Source: Halobaculum roseum (GTDB lineage: Archaea > Halobacteriota > Halobacteria > Halobacteriales > Haloferacaceae). From it: a DNA stretch of 64,000 nt. The position numbers were made by a program, and so were the translations under genes. The stretch spans positions 496,001 to 560,000 of the forward strand of contig NZ_CP082286.1 in the NCBI RefSeq assembly GCF_019880245.1. The letters run 5' to 3'. Under the pieces are notes generated by a model. The model searched no databases. It was not told where the DNA came from and was given only the letters and a program-made list of their open reading frames with translations. Below are positions 1 through 9,056 of the stretch, piece after piece (position 1 is the stretch's first letter; each line of letters opens with the position of its first letter).

Positions 1-612
1 CTGCCCGACGGGCTGGTGCCCGACACCTACGACGGCTCGGCGTGGCTCTCGGTCGTCCCGTTCACCAACGTCGCCGTTCGGCCGAAGGGGATGCCGGAGG
101 GCGCCGGCATCCGCCTCCCGGAGCTCAACGTCCGCACGTACGTCACCCGCGACGGCGTCCCGAGCGTCTACTTCTTCAGCCTCGACGCGCAGGGAGTCGC
201 CAGCGTCGTCGGGGCCCGGGTGTTCCACCGCCTCCCGTACTACTACGCGCGGATCTCGCTCGGCTCGGACGGCCGCGGCGGCGTCCGCTTCCGGAGCCGT
301 CGCCTCCACCCCGGCAGCCGGCCGGCGCGCTACGAGGCGACGTACCGCCCGACCGGCGAGGGGTTCCGCGCCCCCGACGACCCGATGGCCGAGTTCCTCG
401 TCGAGCGGTACCGCTTCTACACGGAGGCGCAGGACGGGTCGATCCGCTACACGGACGTGGACCACGAGCCGTGGACGCTGCACCCCGCCGAGGCCGACGT
501 GACGGCGAACACACTCCTGAGATCCCACGGCTTCACGACGCCGGACGCCGACCCTGTGTACCACTACAGCCCCGGGTTGGACGTGGTAACGTCGCGGAGC
601 AAGCGGCTGTAA
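1..612 (+). CDS. DUF2071 (YqjF-like) family protein, 5' end missing
   Basis: The frame is open from base 1 and the segment LPDGLVPDTYDGSAWLSVVPF matches the part of DUF2071 proteins that normally follows 30-40 N-terminal residues, so the true start lies outside the window; the GTG at 16 is probably internal. DUF2071 proteins share the acetoacetate-decarboxylase-like fold, but no reaction is established for them. Visible family features are the Trp-Leu-Ser-Val-Val-Pro-Phe strand, the PELNVRTYV segment and the FFSLDA strand. It ends in TAA at 612 and is convergent with the helicase gene. The family call is from remembered sequence character; the function is unknown. Confidence 0.8.
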   Translation: MPDGLVPDTYDGSAWLSVVPFTNVAVRPKGMPEGAGIRLPELNVRTYVTRDGVPSVYFFSLDAQGVASVVGARVFHRLPYYYARISLGSDGRGGVRFRSRRLHPGSRPARYEATYRPTGEGFRAPDDPMAEFLVERYRFYTEAQDGSIRYTDVDHEPWTLHPAEADVTANTLLRSHGFTTPDADPVYHYSPGLDVVTSRSKRL

Positions 613-671
613 GCGGGACCGCGGACGGACGTGAGGCGTCGCGGGCGACGACTACTTCCAGAGGGCGAGGA

Positions 672-3509
672 CTACTCCCAGAAGCTCTTCGTCCGCGCGT
701 ACTGGCGCTCCTGTTTCAGGATGTCGCGGTAGAAGTCGTCCTCGTCCTCGCGCAGCTTCCCGATGATCCGCGCGGCGTTGTGCGGGCCGACGCCGCGGGC
801 GGCCAACGCGATCACCGCCTGCTTGCCGTGCGCCTGCACGAGGTTCGCGGCGCGGTTCGCCTTCCGGGTCAGTTTCTCCTGTTCGTCGTCCTTGTCGCTC
901 GTGCGGACCGCCTTCACGACCTCGTCGGCCCAGGGGTTGAGCGCGGCGATGCGGGTGGAGCCGCACTCGGGACACTCCGGCGTGTCGCGGACGCGACGGA
1001 CCTTCGTCCGCTGCTTCCACTCGCCGCAGTGGACGCACAGCTGGATCACGTGGTCGTCCATGATGCGGTCGCGGATCGTCTCGATCACGGAGGCGTCGGC
1101 GTTCTCGGGGACGAGGAACTCCCGGCCCGAGGAGCGGCCGTCCGTCCCCAGCGGCGTGCGCTCGCGGGCTGCGACGACCTCGACCCTGCCCTCGTCGATG
1201 TCCCCGAGCAGTTCGGCGGTCTCCTCGACCGCGAGTTCCGTGTGGAACACCTCCCGAACCGCCTCGTCGAAGACCGGCGTGTCCTCCAGCGCGGCCATGA
1301 GGCGGTCGCCGCCGAACCGTTTGTTCCCCTGATAGCGCTTGAGCGCGCCGAACTTCGCGGCGACGTGCGCGAGGGTGAACTTCAGCGTGTCCGAGTGCTT
1401 CAACGCGAGTTCGAGGAGCGCCTCGACGTGCTTCGGGTCGGTCTCCTCCAGCACCTCGATGACGGTTCCGGGGGTGACGCCGTTGGGAACCTCCAGCTCG
1501 ACGCGGTAGGGGTCGGCCTCCATCCCGACCGACGAGCCCGTTCGCTGGCCGATCAGCGCCGAGAGGAGGCGTCCGAGGGTTCGGTTCACCTCGTGGCCGA
1601 AGGCGGCGTTGACGGCGATGCTTCGCCCGTGGCCCTCCACGACGATCCGGTCGTCCGTCGGCATCGGGTGGCCGGCGTCGACGTGGCGCCCGACCGTGTC
1701 GAGGCCGACCGAGACGGTGTCGGCATCGGCGGGATAGCGGCCGGCGAACTCGCGGGCGACCGCGTCGGCGTCGGCGCCGCCGGCGAACTGCGGCTCGGCG
1801 ACGCCGCGCATCTCCCCGACCTCCGCGGCGACGGCGCGGGGGACGGGGATCTCCTGGCCGGTCCAGGAGGGCACCTCGCCGGCGGGGTCCTCGATGGGCG
1901 CCACGTTCACCTCCGCCTCCTCGTCGTCGATGTCGTTGATGCGCCACAGCTCCCCGCGCTGGATGAACGCCTCCCCCGGCGCCGCGAAGTTGACGACGAA
2001 CCGCTCGTCGAGCGTGCCGATCTGGCGGCGCGAGGAGATGTCGTACACGTCGTACGTCTCCTCGTCAGGGATCATCGAGAGGTTCCGGTAGTAGTACTGC
2101 CAGGTGCCGCCGGAGGTCTCCAGCACGTCGCGCTCCTCGTCGATCCACAGCAGGCGGTTGCCCGACAGCTCCCTCGCCACCTCGCGGAACGTCTCCTCCG
2201 GGAGGTCGCGGAAGGGGTACGCCCGGGTGATCAGCTCGTACGCCTCGCGGGCGTCGACCTCACCCATGTCCATGAGGAGGCCGACGATCTGGTTCGCGAG
2301 CGTGTCGAGGCTGCCGTGGTGGATTCCGGACTCCTCGACCTCCCCCGCGACGGCCCGTCGGGCGATCGCCAGCGCCTCCATCGTGTCGTCGGGGGCGTCG
2401 GTGACGACGGTGCCGTGGCTGGTCTCGTCGCGGCGGTGGCCCGCGCGGCCGACCCGCTGGAGGAGGCGTGCGACCTCTCGCGGGGAGTTGTACTGCACGA
2501 CGTGGTCCACCCGTCCCACGTCGATCCCCAGCTCCATCGACGAGGTGCACACGAGGCCCGCTATCTCGCCGGCCTTGAACGCGTCCTCGACCTCGATGCG
2601 GGCGTCCTTCGACAGCGACCCGTGATGGACGCCGATGGGCTCCCCCAGCGTCTTGAACCGCGAGCCGAGCGCCTCGGCGGTCTGTCGGGTGTTGACGAAG
2701 ATCAGGACCGACTCGTGCTCGCGGACGATGTCGCGGATCAGCCGCACGTGGCTCGCGATGTCGGTGTCCGTCGCCAGCTTCCCGGCCAGGCGTTCGTCCT
2801 CGGGCGTCGTCGACGGCGAGACCACGTCGAACTCGACCTTGCTCCCCACATCGACCTCGATTATCTCACAGCCGCGGTCGCCGGTGAGGAACTTCCCCAC
2901 CTCCTCGGGGTCGCCGACGGTCGCCGAGAGGCCGACCCGCTGGAAGTCGCCCGCGAGCCGGCGCACCCGCTCCAGGCCGACTGTCAACTGCGCCCCCCGC
3001 TTCGAGGCCGCCAGCTCGTGAACCTCGTCGACGACGACGTGATCCACGTCCGCGAGGGCCGCGCGGAGCTTCTCTCCCGTCAACATCGCCTGGAGCGTCT
3101 CGGGCGTCGTGACGAGCACGTCCGGCGGGTCGTTCGCCTGCTTGCTCCGCTGGTAGTCGGTGGTGTCGCCGTGGCGGACCTGCACGTCGAGGTCGAGGTA
3201 GTCGCCCCACCACTCCAGGCGCTCGCGCATGTCGCGGTTGAGAGCCCGCAGCGGCGTCACGTACAGCGCACCCAACCCCTCGGGTCGCGTCTCCGCCAAC
3301 GCCGACAGCACGGGCAGCATCGCCGTCTCCGTCTTGCCGGTTCCCGTGGGGGCGATGACGAGTGCGTCGCGGCCGTCCGCCAGCGGCGGGATCGCCCGGC
3401 GCTGCGGCGCCGTCGGCGTCGCGAACCCCCGCTCGGACAGTGCCGATCGCACCTCCTCGCCCAGCGCCGCGAAGGCGTCCATCCCGGTCGCTCGCGGCGT
3501 GTCGCTCAT
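672..3509 (-). CDS. lhr: Lhr-type DEAD/DEAH-box superfamily 2 helicase
   Basis: A 945-residue ATP-dependent nucleic-acid helicase. A Q-like motif (PTAPQRRAI, residues 32-40) precedes Walker A APTGTGKTET (53-62). It also has the PLRALNR and TTPETLQ motifs, a DEVH box in VVVDEVHEL, motif III GLSATVG, and motif VI in the LLQRVGRAGHR segment. The long C-terminal half (winged-helix plus Lhr core extension) and a four-cysteine zinc ribbon near residues 820-850 (CVHCG and CPECG) are typical of archaeal Lhr proteins. Lhr enzymes are 3'-5' translocases linked to DNA repair and RNA metabolism. The exact archaeal subgroup cannot be settled by eye. The ATG at 3509 is the first start that gives the whole Q motif. 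Confidence 0.92.
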   Translation of the reverse strand: MSDTPRATGMDAFAALGEEVRSALSERGFATPTAPQRRAIPPLADGRDALVIAPTGTGKTETAMLPVLSALAETRPEGLGALYVTPLRALNRDMRERLEWWGDYLDLDVQVRHGDTTDYQRSKQANDPPDVLVTTPETLQAMLTGEKLRAALADVDHVVVDEVHELAASKRGAQLTVGLERVRRLAGDFQRVGLSATVGDPEEVGKFLTGDRGCEIIEVDVGSKVEFDVVSPSTTPEDERLAGKLATDTDIASHVRLIRDIVREHESVLIFVNTRQTAEALGSRFKTLGEPIGVHHGSLSKDARIEVEDAFKAGEIAGLVCTSSMELGIDVGRVDHVVQYNSPREVARLLQRVGRAGHRRDETSHGTVVTDAPDDTMEALAIARRAVAGEVEESGIHHGSLDTLANQIVGLLMDMGEVDAREAYELITRAYPFRDLPEETFREVARELSGNRLLWIDEERDVLETSGGTWQYYYRNLSMIPDEETYDVYDISSRRQIGTLDERFVVNFAAPGEAFIQRGELWRINDIDDEEAEVNVAPIEDPAGEVPSWTGQEIPVPRAVAAEVGEMRGVAEPQFAGGADADAVAREFAGRYPADADTVSVGLDTVGRHVDAGHPMPTDDRIVVEGHGRSIAVNAAFGHEVNRTLGRLLSALIGQRTGSSVGMEADPYRVELEVPNGVTPGTVIEVLEETDPKHVEALLELALKHSDTLKFTLAHVAAKFGALKRYQGNKRFGGDRLMAALEDTPVFDEAVREVFHTELAVEETAELLGDIDEGRVEVVAARERTPLGTDGRSSGREFLVPENADASVIETIRDRIMDDHVIQLCVHCGEWKQRTKVRRVRDTPECPECGSTRIAALNPWADEVVKAVRTSDKDDEQEKLTRKANRAANLVQAHGKQAVIALAARGVGPHNAARIIGKLREDEDDFYRDILKQERQYARTKSFWE

Positions 3510-3593
3510 CGACGCGGATTGCGTCGCGAGCCGGTTAAGCGTCGCGCTCCAGGCGCTTGCCGGCCGCCTCGTTCCCGGCGCTCGGACCGCGCG

Positions 3594-3743
3594 TTACTCC
3601 CGGCTGACGGCGATGTTTCGGACGGCGCCGTCGCACTCCGGACACGTGCCCGGGTGGCTGTTCGTTCGGGTCCGCGCTCCGCACCCGAGGCACTCGAACA
3701 CGCCCTCCGACGGGCTGTACGGGTCTATTTCGTTGGTCGGCAT
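3594..3743 (-). CDS. Rubrerythrin-like zinc-ribbon miniprotein (49 aa)
   Basis: A 49-residue ORF, MPTNEIDPYSPSEG through to a TAA stop, containing two zinc knuckles: CLGCG at residues 18-22 and CPEC at 34-37. This is the layout of the small archaeal rubrerythrin-like proteins common in haloarchaea, which keep the rubredoxin-type metal site but lack the four-helix diiron domain. A single structural zinc or iron ion is likely. It sits between the helicase and the NADH dehydrogenase-like gene with gaps of about 85 and 105 nt, probably as its own transcript. The AT-rich TTTTCTACGG stretch just upstream (about 3776-3786) may belong to its promoter. The role is unknown. Confidence 0.8.
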   Translation of the reverse strand: MPTNEIDPYSPSEGVFECLGCGARTRTNSHPGTCPECDGAVRNIAVSRE

Positions 3744-3847
3744 GTCAATCCGTAACACGGCAAAGGTTGTAACTGTTTTCTACGGATCAGTATGGGCAGT
3801 ACTAGGTATAAAAGGGATAGCGGTGAACGTACGTCCAGTTCTATCCG

Positions 3848-4990
3848 CTACAGCAGCTCCTCCTCGGCCAACTCGACGGCGTTGCGAACGGCGCCCACGG
3901 AGGTGAGGTAGCCGGCGCCGACGCCCGCCTTCGACGCCCTCGCGGCCGCGCCGGTGAGCACCGTCGGTCCCAGTTGCGCGACGGCGCCGTCGCCGACGGA
4001 GACGAGCCACCCGGGCACGTCGAAGCGATAACTGGCGAGCCGCGGCGCGAAGTCGTCCGGCGAGGCCGATAGCTCGTGGTCGACGAGTCGGCCGACGTTC
4101 TCGGCGGCCGTCTTCGCCTCGCGCACGGCCGCCGACGCGGAGGCGGGAACCGCCTCGCCGTCGGCGTCGACGACGCGGGCGGCGTCGCCCAACGCGAACG
4201 TGCGGTCAGTGAGCCGGAGGTCCGCCCGGACGACGGGTCGGTCGCCGTCGAGGGCGTCGTCGCCGGCGATGCCGCCGGTCCAGACGAGTTGGTCGTAGCG
4301 GAGATCGCCCGCGTCGGTGACGATCCGGTCGTCGAACACCGCTTCGACGGCGGTGCCTGTCTCCACGTCGACGCCGCGCGTCCCCAACTGCTCGCGGACC
4401 GCCCGGCCGAAACTCGCGGGGAAGTTCGGGGCGACCTCGTCCAACTGTTCCACCAGCGCGATCTCCACGTCGTCGGGCACCTCGGCGCCCTCCTCGCGGG
4501 CCAGCGCCGCGAGCTCGCCGGCGACCTGCACCCCCGACAGGCCGGCGCCGCCGACCACGACGCGGCCGCCGTCGTCGACCACCTCCAGGAACCGCTCCCG
4601 GATCGCGGCGGCGTCGTCGAGCGACTTCAACGGCGTCGCGTGCTCGTGCAGCCCCTCGATCCCGTAGTAGGCGGTCTCCGAGCCGAGACACACCGCCCCG
4701 AAGTCCCACTCGATCGCATCGCCGTCGGCCAACTCGGCGCGTCTCGCCCCCGCGTCCACGTCGACGACGCGGTCGACGACCAATTCCGCGCGGTCGAGCA
4801 GGTCCTCCAGGGGAACCGAGATCGCGTCGGCGACCGCGGGGCGGCGGATCGCGCGGTGGGTCTCGTGGACGAGGACGTGCTCCTCGCCGTCGTTGACGAG
4901 GGTGATGTCGACCTCCGACGGGAGCCGGGATTCGAGCCTGCGGGTCAGGGCGACGCCGGCGTAGCCGGCGCCGAGAACGACGACGTGCAT
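3848..4990 (-). CDS. NDH-2-like FAD/NAD(P)-dependent oxidoreductase
   Basis: A 380-residue pyridine nucleotide-disulphide oxidoreductase family member, closest in style to type II NADH dehydrogenases. The FAD-binding GxGxxG motif (VVVLGAGYAGVAL) opens the protein, the second NAD(P)-binding motif is VVVGGAGLSGVQVAGEL, and a late GD motif (FALGDAARV) contacts the flavin. NDH-2 enzymes pass electrons from NADH to membrane quinone without pumping protons. I chose the ATG at 4990 over an upstream start at 5062 because the Rossmann motif begins immediately after it and the upstream extension is Arg/Pro-rich and un-haloarchaeal. Substrate specificity cannot be read from the sequence. Confidence 0.82.
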   Translation of the reverse strand: MHVVVLGAGYAGVALTRRLESRLPSEVDITLVNDGEEHVLVHETHRAIRRPAVADAISVPLEDLLDRAELVVDRVVDVDAGARRAELADGDAIEWDFGAVCLGSETAYYGIEGLHEHATPLKSLDDAAAIRERFLEVVDDGGRVVVGGAGLSGVQVAGELAALAREEGAEVPDDVEIALVEQLDEVAPNFPASFGRAVREQLGTRGVDVETGTAVEAVFDDRIVTDAGDLRYDQLVWTGGIAGDDALDGDRPVVRADLRLTDRTFALGDAARVVDADGEAVPASASAAVREAKTAAENVGRLVDHELSASPDDFAPRLASYRFDVPGWLVSVGDGAVAQLGPTVLTGAAARASKAGVGAGYLTSVGAVRNAVELAEEELL

Positions 4991-5298
4991 TCGGTTCCGG
5001 TACGGCCGCCGCGGGTAAGGACGTGACGGGCGTCGCGATCGGCCGCCCGTCCGAACGTTCACGTACCGAGCCGGGACCAGCGTCCCCGTGACCTGAGGAG
5101 GACCCGCGGGCGACGAGCGGGTGAGCGGCGCACCGCTCGCGGGAGGCGGGGACGACCGGCGGGGCCGGACGTGACGGCGCCGCCGCGGCGTTCCCGGACG
5201 CAGCCGCGCCGCCTGTCAGCCCGGGGCGCAGCGACGGCTCCGCGTTCGCCGGACCTGTGTCCCCACCCGTTCCCGAAGTTCGGAGCGGTGTCCCCGGA
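4991..5298 (-). other. Intergenic spacer, no gene seen
   Basis: A 308-base GC-rich stretch between two minus-strand genes. Short frames are open here only through base composition and none shows a recognisable domain. A weak inverted repeat (GAGCGG / CCGCTC, near 5131-5146) is the only structure noticed. The downstream oxidoreductase promoter is presumably inside, but no convincing TATA box is visible. Confidence 0.5.
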
Positions 5299-6300
5299 TC
5301 AGAACAGCGCCTTCGACTCGCCGAGGACGCGGGCGGGACCGCCGACCTCCCAGATGTCGGTCTCGACGCCGACCTCGGCGACGCGCTCCTCGACGCGCTC
5401 GGCGTGCTCGGCGGGCGTGTTGACGTAGACGCTCGCGCCGGTGTCCGTCGAGAAGTACACCGGCACGTCCTCCTCCTGCCGGAGCTCGCGGACGGCGTTG
5501 AACACCGCGATGGTCTCGGGCTGCCAGTACACCCAGCCGGCGGGGCCGGTCATCGTCGTCGCCGTCAGCGACAGCGAGTCGTGCTCGGCGATCTCGAAGA
5601 TGCCCGAGAACTCCCCGGTGCGAAGGCGGTCGCGCATCCGCTGGAGCTGCTCGTGGACGTGGGCCATCCGGGCGTCGAACATGTGGCTTGCCTCCGCCTC
5701 GCGGTGGGCCTCCTCGGTCTCCTTGTACGCCGGAACGAGCGCCGTCACGACGCGGAGGTCCTCCTCAGGGTCGAAGCCGTCGGGGCCGACGCCGACGTCG
5801 AGGCGCTCGGCGCGACAGTCCTCGTCGTTCATCCCGGCGTACAGCACCGAGTACGCGCCGGTGACCGCGCGGGCGGCCGACGAGGAGCCGCGCCGGGCGA
5901 CCGTCGAGATCTCGGGGCGCGTCATATCGAGGCCGGCGGCCTCGACCAGCGACATCGCCAGCGCGGCGAAGCCCGAGGAGGAGGAGCCGAAGCCGACGTT
6001 CGACGGGAAGGAGTTCTCCGACTCGACGCGGACGGCGGCGTCCAGGTCCGCGAGGTCGCGGACGTGGTCGGCGACCATCCCGATGCGCTCTGCGCCGCGG
6101 CCGTCGACGACCTCGCCGTCGATGCGGTACTCGTCGTCGTCGGGCGCACTGTCGGGTTCCCACTCGACGGTCGTCGTCGTCCGCGAGGGGGCCGTACAGA
6201 GGCTGATCGAGTCGTGGTACGGGAGCCGCCGCTCGGCGTCGCGCATCCCGTGGTACTTCACGAGGCCCTGAATGGGGTGGGCCGTCGCCGTGGCCTTCAT
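5299..6300 (-). CDS. mvaD: Phosphomevalonate/diphosphomevalonate decarboxylase
   Basis: A 333-residue GHMP-fold decarboxylase of the mevalonate pathway, needed to make the isopentenyl units of archaeal lipids. The N-terminus MKATATAHPIQGLVKYHGM is characteristic of the haloarchaeal enzyme. The phosphate-binding loop is NVGFGSSSSGFAALA, and the Asp-containing DTGASVYVN segment near the C-terminus fits the decarboxylase family. Haloarchaea use a variant route in which this protein decarboxylates mevalonate 5-phosphate and isopentenyl phosphate kinase finishes the pathway (established for Haloferax volcanii); this assignment follows from that family knowledge. The ATG at 6300 is the only sensible start. 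Confidence 0.9.
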   Translation of the reverse strand: MKATATAHPIQGLVKYHGMRDAERRLPYHDSISLCTAPSRTTTTVEWEPDSAPDDDEYRIDGEVVDGRGAERIGMVADHVRDLADLDAAVRVESENSFPSNVGFGSSSSGFAALAMSLVEAAGLDMTRPEISTVARRGSSSAARAVTGAYSVLYAGMNDEDCRAERLDVGVGPDGFDPEEDLRVVTALVPAYKETEEAHREAEASHMFDARMAHVHEQLQRMRDRLRTGEFSGIFEIAEHDSLSLTATTMTGPAGWVYWQPETIAVFNAVRELRQEEDVPVYFSTDTGASVYVNTPAEHAERVEERVAEVGVETDIWEVGGPARVLGESKALF

Positions 6301-6418
6301 ACCCGCCGAACGGGCAGGCGGGGGGTTAGTCGTTCCGAATGGCCGTACCCGGACCGTCGGCGTCGGCAGCGGTGCCGGTGTCCCGGATCGCGTCGCCGTC
6401 GACGGCGGCCGGCCCGCG

Positions 6419-7276
6419 TCACTCGTACTCGTAGAACCCCTTCCCGGTCTTCTTGCCGAGGTCGCCGGCGGCGACCTTCCGCTTGAGGAGGTAGGCGGGC
6501 TTGTAGCGGTCGCCCAGCTCCTCGTGGAGCGTCTCGCTTGCGTCGAGACAGATGTCGAGGCCGATGTGGTCGGCCAGTTCGAGCGGGCCCATCGGGACGT
6601 TCGTGCCGAGCTTCATCCCCTTGTCCATGTCCTCCTTCGAGGCGACGCCCTCGTCGTACGCGCGGATCCCCTCGTTGATCCACGGCATGAGGACGCGGTT
6701 GGTGACGAACCCGGGCTTGTCGTCGCTCTCCCACGTCTCCTTTCCGAGGTCCTCGGCGAACGCGTGTGCGAACTCGGTCACTTCGGCGGCCGTCTTCTCG
6801 CCGGTGACGACCTCGACACCCGCCATGATCGGGACGGGGTTCATGAAGTGGAGGCCGACGACGAGGTCCTCGCGGTCGGTCGCCGAGGCGATTGTCGTGA
6901 TGGAGAGCGTCGAGGTGTTCGTGGCGAGCACGACATCGTCGTCGGTCACGTCCTCGAGGTCCCCGAAGATGTCCTGCTTCACCTCCATGTCCTCGAGCGC
7001 CGCCTCGACCACGAGGTCGGCGTCTGCGAGATCGCCGATGGCTGTCGTTCCCGTGATCCGGTCCTGGATGGTCTCGGGCGACTCGTCGAGTTCGTCCTTC
7101 GCGTCGAGGCGCGACAGCGACGACTCGATCGACTCCAGCCCGTTGTCGACGAACCGTCGTTCGATGTCGCGCATCACCACGTCGTAGCCGGCGGTCGCGG
7201 CGACCTGGGCGATGCCGTTGCCCATCGTGCCCGCGCCGACGACGCCAACCGTCCGAATTTCGGAGAGTCCGCGCAT
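6419..7276 (-). CDS. 3-hydroxyacyl-CoA dehydrogenase
   Basis: A 285-residue NAD-dependent 3-hydroxyacyl-CoA dehydrogenase that oxidises L-3-hydroxyacyl-CoA in beta-oxidation, or 3-hydroxybutyryl-CoA in related routes. The Rossmann motif GVVGAGTMGNGIAQ is at residues 11-24, and the catalytic His lies in GLHFMNPVPIM near residue 143. VTGEKTAAEV and the C-terminal helical domain with GKKTGKGFYEY are diagnostic of the family. Length equals the stand-alone form, with no fused hydratase. The ATG at 7276 (MRGLSEIRTVGVV) is preferred to the ATG at 7300, which adds an atypical Ala/Gly/Pro leader. Confidence 0.92.
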   Translation of the reverse strand: MRGLSEIRTVGVVGAGTMGNGIAQVAATAGYDVVMRDIERRFVDNGLESIESSLSRLDAKDELDESPETIQDRITGTTAIGDLADADLVVEAALEDMEVKQDIFGDLEDVTDDDVVLATNTSTLSITTIASATDREDLVVGLHFMNPVPIMAGVEVVTGEKTAAEVTEFAHAFAEDLGKETWESDDKPGFVTNRVLMPWINEGIRAYDEGVASKEDMDKGMKLGTNVPMGPLELADHIGLDICLDASETLHEELGDRYKPAYLLKRKVAAGDLGKKTGKGFYEYE

Positions 7277-7370
7277 GGGAGGTGATGCCCCGGCGGCCAC
7301 CGTAAGCGTAGCGGAGCGGCAGCGTGGGAACGCCGACGGAATTATCCACGAATGAGAATGTGCGCAGAAA

Positions 7371-7379
7371 GATTAAACC
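7371..7379 (+). promoter_or_regulatory. TATA-like element for the gene at 7414
   Basis: GATTAAACC inside an otherwise GC-rich spacer, preceded by a purine-rich AGAAA that could act as BRE. It would place the transcription start near 7400 and leave a short leader before the GTG at 7414. Confidence 0.4.
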
Positions 7380-7413
7380 GTCCGGGTCCGAGGCATCCGA
7401 CAGGTGACCAGGT

Positions 7414-8154
7414 GTGGGGGATGAGGATGTCAGGGAGTTGAAATTCGTGGGGCCGGCGACGGCCGCCGTCCTCGCGGACGCGCCGTTCGGCGCCGCGGAC
7501 GTTCGCGAGAAAGCCGTCTCCTACCGGATGCTGATCGACGCCGGGGTGAACCCTGGCGTCGCCGCGCGCATCCGTCGTGAGCACTCGCTGGCGTGGTCGT
7601 TCGAGTCGGAGGGCGAGGACCTCGCCCGCCGGTCGAGCCAGGTCCGCGGTCTCGGCGACGCCGAACGGGCGTGGGTCGCCGCCTCGTCGGGCGACTGGCA
7701 GGGTCAGGACGCCGGGGGATCCGACGCCGCGGAGGGCGGCGCCGGCGGCGACGACACTGACGACGACGTTCGGGTCGTCACCGACGACGACGCTGCTGCC
7801 ACGGCCACCGACGACACCGCGGCCACGACCGACGACGAGGAGACGGACGACGGTGAGGCCGCCGAACGGGCGTGGGTCGCCGCCTCCGCCCGCGGCGACG
7901 CGTCGGGCACGAAAACCGACGGCTCGGGCGACCCCGTCGCCGCGGAGTCCGCGTGGCGCGAGCGCTCCCGACCGACGCCAGTTGTCGACGTGGCGGGGGT
8001 CAACGATCGGGACGCAGCCGACCTCGCGGAGGCGGGGATCACCTCCGCACGCGCGCTCGCCATCGCCGACCCCGAGGAGATCGGTGAGGCCCTCGATCGC
8101 GACGCCGCGCACGTGGCAGAACTCCGCGACGCAGCCGCCGAACACGTCGACTGA
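7414..8154 (+). CDS. Haloarchaeal acidic protein with helix-hairpin-helix-like ends
   Basis: A 246-residue protein without an enzyme signature. The N-terminal 60 residues (ELKFVGPATAAVLADAPFG) and the C-terminal 60 (VAGVNDRDAADLAEAGITSA) both resemble helix-hairpin-helix modules of the kind found in DNA-binding proteins. The middle is a low-complexity Asp/Thr/Ala linker. A short motif recurs: AERAWVAAS near residues 84 and 150, then AESAWRERS near 176. It precedes the aldolase/FBPase pair but has its own promoter. I infer a nucleic-acid or protein interaction role; the biological function is unknown. Confidence 0.7.
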   Translation: MGDEDVRELKFVGPATAAVLADAPFGAADVREKAVSYRMLIDAGVNPGVAARIRREHSLAWSFESEGEDLARRSSQVRGLGDAERAWVAASSGDWQGQDAGGSDAAEGGAGGDDTDDDVRVVTDDDAAATATDDTAATTDDEETDDGEAAERAWVAASARGDASGTKTDGSGDPVAAESAWRERSRPTPVVDVAGVNDRDAADLAEAGITSARALAIADPEEIGEALDRDAAHVAELRDAAAEHVD

Positions 8155-8210
8155 TCGACGGAAGGCGATACTCGCGGCCGAGTAAATATCAATCCACGTA
8201 CACCATTTGA

Positions 8211-8216
8211 TTTATC
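8211..8216 (+). promoter_or_regulatory. TATA box fixing a leaderless aldolase start
   Basis: TTTATC lies 25-30 bases upstream of the ATG at 8241, so the transcript should begin at or within a few bases of that codon. This is why the ATG at 8241 is chosen over the in-frame GTG at 8226, which would lie upstream of the predicted transcription start. Confidence 0.65.
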
Positions 8217-8240
8217 ATCGATGGCGTGGCGGAATCATAC

Positions 8241-9056
8241 ATGCTCCCCGACGCGGACGCGGCGATCACCCGGGACGGTAAGGCGCTCATTCTCGCGTAC
8301 GACCACGGGATCGAACACGGCCCGGTGGACTTCGAGCCGAACCCGGAGACGGCCGATCCCGAGCGGGTGTTCGAGCTCGCGACCCACGACGCGGTGACGG
8401 CGCTCGCGGTCGGGAAGGGCGTCGCGGAGGCGTACTACCCCAGCTACGACGACGACGTGGCGCTGTTGGCGAAGCTCAACGGCACGTCGAACCTCTGGAT
8501 GGGCGAGCCCGACTCCGCGGTGAACTGGTCGGTCGAGTACGCCGCCGAGCTCGGCGCCGACGCGATCGGCTTCACGCTGTACGGCGGCTCGAACCACGAG
8601 GTGGAGATGGCCGAGGAGTTCCGCGACGCCCAGGAGGCGGCCCGCGAGCAAGACATGGGCGTCGTCATGTGGTCGTACCCGCGCGGACAGGGGCTGAAGA
8701 ACGACACCGCCCCCGACACGATCGCGTACGCCGCCCGGCTCGGGCTCGAACTCGGCGCCGACATCACGAAGGTGAAGTACCCCGGATCGCCGGAGGCGAT
8801 GGCTCATGCGGCCGACATGGCCGGCCCGACGAAGGTGGTGATGTCCGGCGGGTCGAAGACCGACGACCGCGCGTTCCTGGAGACGGTCGCCGGCGCGATC
8901 GACGGCGGCGCGAAGGGGCTCGCGGTCGGCCGGAACGTCTTCCAGCGGGAGAACCCCGAGGAGATCCTCGACGCCCTGGAGGCGGTCATCTTCGAGGAGG
9001 CGTCCGTCGACGAGGCGCTCGAACACACCTCCGCCTCCGCCGTCGCCGACGACTGA
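8241..9056 (+). CDS. fba: Class I fructose-bisphosphate aldolase, archaeal (DhnA) type
   Basis: A 271-residue (beta/alpha)8 aldolase that interconverts fructose 1,6-bisphosphate and the triose phosphates; in haloarchaea it mainly serves gluconeogenesis. Family motifs visible are LAYDHGIEHGP (residues 18-28), ALAVGKGVAE, WSYPRG, the Schiff-base lysine region DITKVKYPG (174-182) and the phosphate-binding VVMSGGSKTDD. The C-terminal GLAVGRNVFQ loop also binds phosphate. Its TGA stop overlaps the ATG of the fructose-1,6-bisphosphatase gene by one base, giving a two-gene gluconeogenic operon. Confidence 0.93.
   Translation: MLPDADAAITRDGKALILAYDHGIEHGPVDFEPNPETADPERVFELATHDAVTALAVGKGVAEAYYPSYDDDVALLAKLNGTSNLWMGEPDSAVNWSVEYAAELGADAIGFTLYGGSNHEVEMAEEFRDAQEAAREQDMGVVMWSYPRGQGLKNDTAPDTIAYAARLGLELGADITKVKYPGSPEAMAHAADMAGPTKVVMSGGSKTDDRAFLETVAGAIDGGAKGLAVGRNVFQRENPEEILDALEAVIFEEASVDEALEHTSASAVADD

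Noticed and set aside
42-3755. Very long plus-strand open frame opposite the helicase gene
   Set aside because: Arg/Ala-rich translation without domains; it is the antisense shadow of a GC-rich coding region with recognisable helicase motifs on the minus strand.
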